Source: Cytophagales bacterium
Lineage (GTDB): Bacteria > Bacteroidota > Bacteroidia > Cytophagales > Spirosomataceae
DNA length: 7,494 nucleotides
NCBI GenBank assembly: GCA_013205605.1
Contig: JABMMK010000346.1
Location: 1-7,494, forward strand
Reading direction: 5' to 3'
A program made the position numbers and the translations under genes. Shown here piece after piece: positions 6,824 to 7,494 of this stretch (position 1 is its first letter; the number at the start of each line of letters is the position of its first letter). The notes under the pieces were generated by a model. That model was not told where the DNA came from, did no database searches, and saw nothing but the letters and a program-made list of their open reading frames with translations.

Positions 6824-7456
6824 ATGAGTAAACAAGAGTCAAATTTGAAGAAGAGAATTGGATTGGGTCGAGGATTAGGAGCATTATTAGAGGATTCTGA
6901 TAAGTTACAAGCTAAAGGTTTGCATGCATCTGATTATGCCGGAAGTCTTGATTCTGTTAATTTGATGGAAGAAATTGCGCTAGATTGCATTGAGACTAAT
7001 CCATTTCAACCTCGTGAACATTTTGAAGTAGAGGCATTAAATGAATTAGCTGAGTCCATACGAGTTCAAGGAATTATTCAACCGATCACGGTTAGAAAAA
7101 TTGCCCCACGAAAATTCCAATTAATTTCTGGCGAGAGAAGATTTCAGGCTTCGAAATTAGCCGGTTTGACTCGAATTCCTGCTTATGTCCGGATGGCGGA
7201 TGATCAGCAAATGATCGAGTTAGCCTTGATTGAAAACATACAAAGGGAAAATTTAAATGCCATTGAGATTGCTCTTTCTTATAAAAGATTAATGGAGGAA
7301 TGTCATTTAAAACAGGAGGATTTGGGTGCTCGTGTGGGTAAAAACAGATCTACCGTAACTAATTATATTCGTCTGCTTAAATTACCTACCCATATTCAAG
7401 TCGCGATTCGTGATAATAAGATATCGATGGGGCATGCTCGGTCATTAATCTCATAG
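6824..7456 (+). CDS. parB: ParB/Spo0J partition protein, cut short by an in-frame amber codon
   Basis: 210 codons then TAG. ParB binds parS and slides on DNA as a CTP-dependent clamp; ParA moves it. Visible parts: the N-terminal ParA-contact motif GLGRGLGALL (13-22); NPFQPR (59-64); the CTP-binding GERRFQAS box (103-110); ENIQRENLNAIE (137-148); and a helix-turn-helix (about 163-187, QEDLGARVGKNRSTVTNYIRLL) followed by the KISMGHARSLIS linker (199-210). Chromosomal ParB proteins usually run to about 280-300 residues, so the C-terminal dimerisation domain is missing. The frame continues past TAG with ParB-like residues, which points to a nonsense mutation or a base error rather than a natural short form. 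It is in an operon with parA, 12 bases downstream. ATG 6824 is fixed by the conserved N-terminus. Confidence 0.9.
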   Translation: MSKQESNLKKRIGLGRGLGALLEDSDKLQAKGLHASDYAGSLDSVNLMEEIALDCIETNPFQPREHFEVEALNELAESIRVQGIIQPITVRKIAPRKFQLISGERRFQASKLAGLTRIPAYVRMADDQQMIELALIENIQRENLNAIEIALSYKRLMEECHLKQEDLGARVGKNRSTVTNYIRLLKLPTHIQVAIRDNKISMGHARSLIS

Positions 7457-7494
7457 GAAAATGCTGAGATTCAAAATACCTTATTTTTAAAAAC
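7457..7494 (+). other. parB: In-frame continuation of parB beyond the TAG
   Basis: Immediately after the amber codon, the same frame stays open for 12 codons to the window edge and reads ENAEIQNTLFLK. In ParB proteins the GHAR-A-L motif is followed by a stretch of this kind (acidic/Asn pair, small residue, hydrophobic, Gln, then Leu-aromatic). The residues therefore align without a gap, with the stop falling on a position usually held by a hydrophobic residue. The rest of the gene, if present, lies outside the window. Confidence 0.6.

Noticed and set aside
1..7494. Search for a mobile element, CRISPR array, tRNA/rRNA, toxin-antitoxin or phage-defence system
   Set aside because: No transposase or integrase, direct-repeat array, cloverleaf or defence-type domain is visible; the genes are ordinary chromosomal functions.

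Overview
The window looks like an ordinary chromosomal segment of a low-GC member of the Bacteroidota, most likely a Cytophagales-type bacterium. Four things support this. There is a short Hc1-type 'histone H1' gene and a serine-palmitoyltransferase-like enzyme, both typical of the phylum. Several intergenic regions contain TAnnTTTG-like -7 boxes. None of the starts has a convincing Shine-Dalgarno sequence. The species assignment is inference; no rRNA or other marker is present.

Layout: 1-86 is the 3' end of an unidentified plus-strand gene, followed by a strong bidirectional hairpin terminator (88-125). On the minus strand, 140-319 encodes a 59-residue Hc1-like protein. It has a plausible promoter (388-418) backed by four helically phased A-tracts (430-464). 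491-1729 (minus) is an alpha-oxoamine synthase of the serine palmitoyltransferase / cysteate acyltransferase type, which makes the long-chain base of sphingolipids or sulfonolipids. Divergent from it, 1864-3561 encodes an exported gamma-glutamyltransferase. Its stop codon lies one base from the stop of the convergent minus-strand pair: a POT-family peptide transporter (4274-5857) followed by a VIT1/CCC1-type iron/manganese transporter (3563-4264), probably one operon. Divergent again on the plus strand are parA (6032-6811) and parB (6824 onward), the chromosome-segregation pair.

Functional links are modest. Gamma-glutamyltransferase can release dipeptides such as Cys-Gly from extracellular glutathione, and a POT transporter could import them. 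ParA and ParB work together on origin segregation.

The most notable anomaly is in parB. The frame meets an amber TAG at 7454-7456, just after the DNA-binding region, yet codons beyond the stop still read like ParB up to the window edge. This suggests a nonsense mutation or a sequence error. I see no mobile element, CRISPR array, RNA gene or clearly novel multi-gene system; most of the window is core-genome content.
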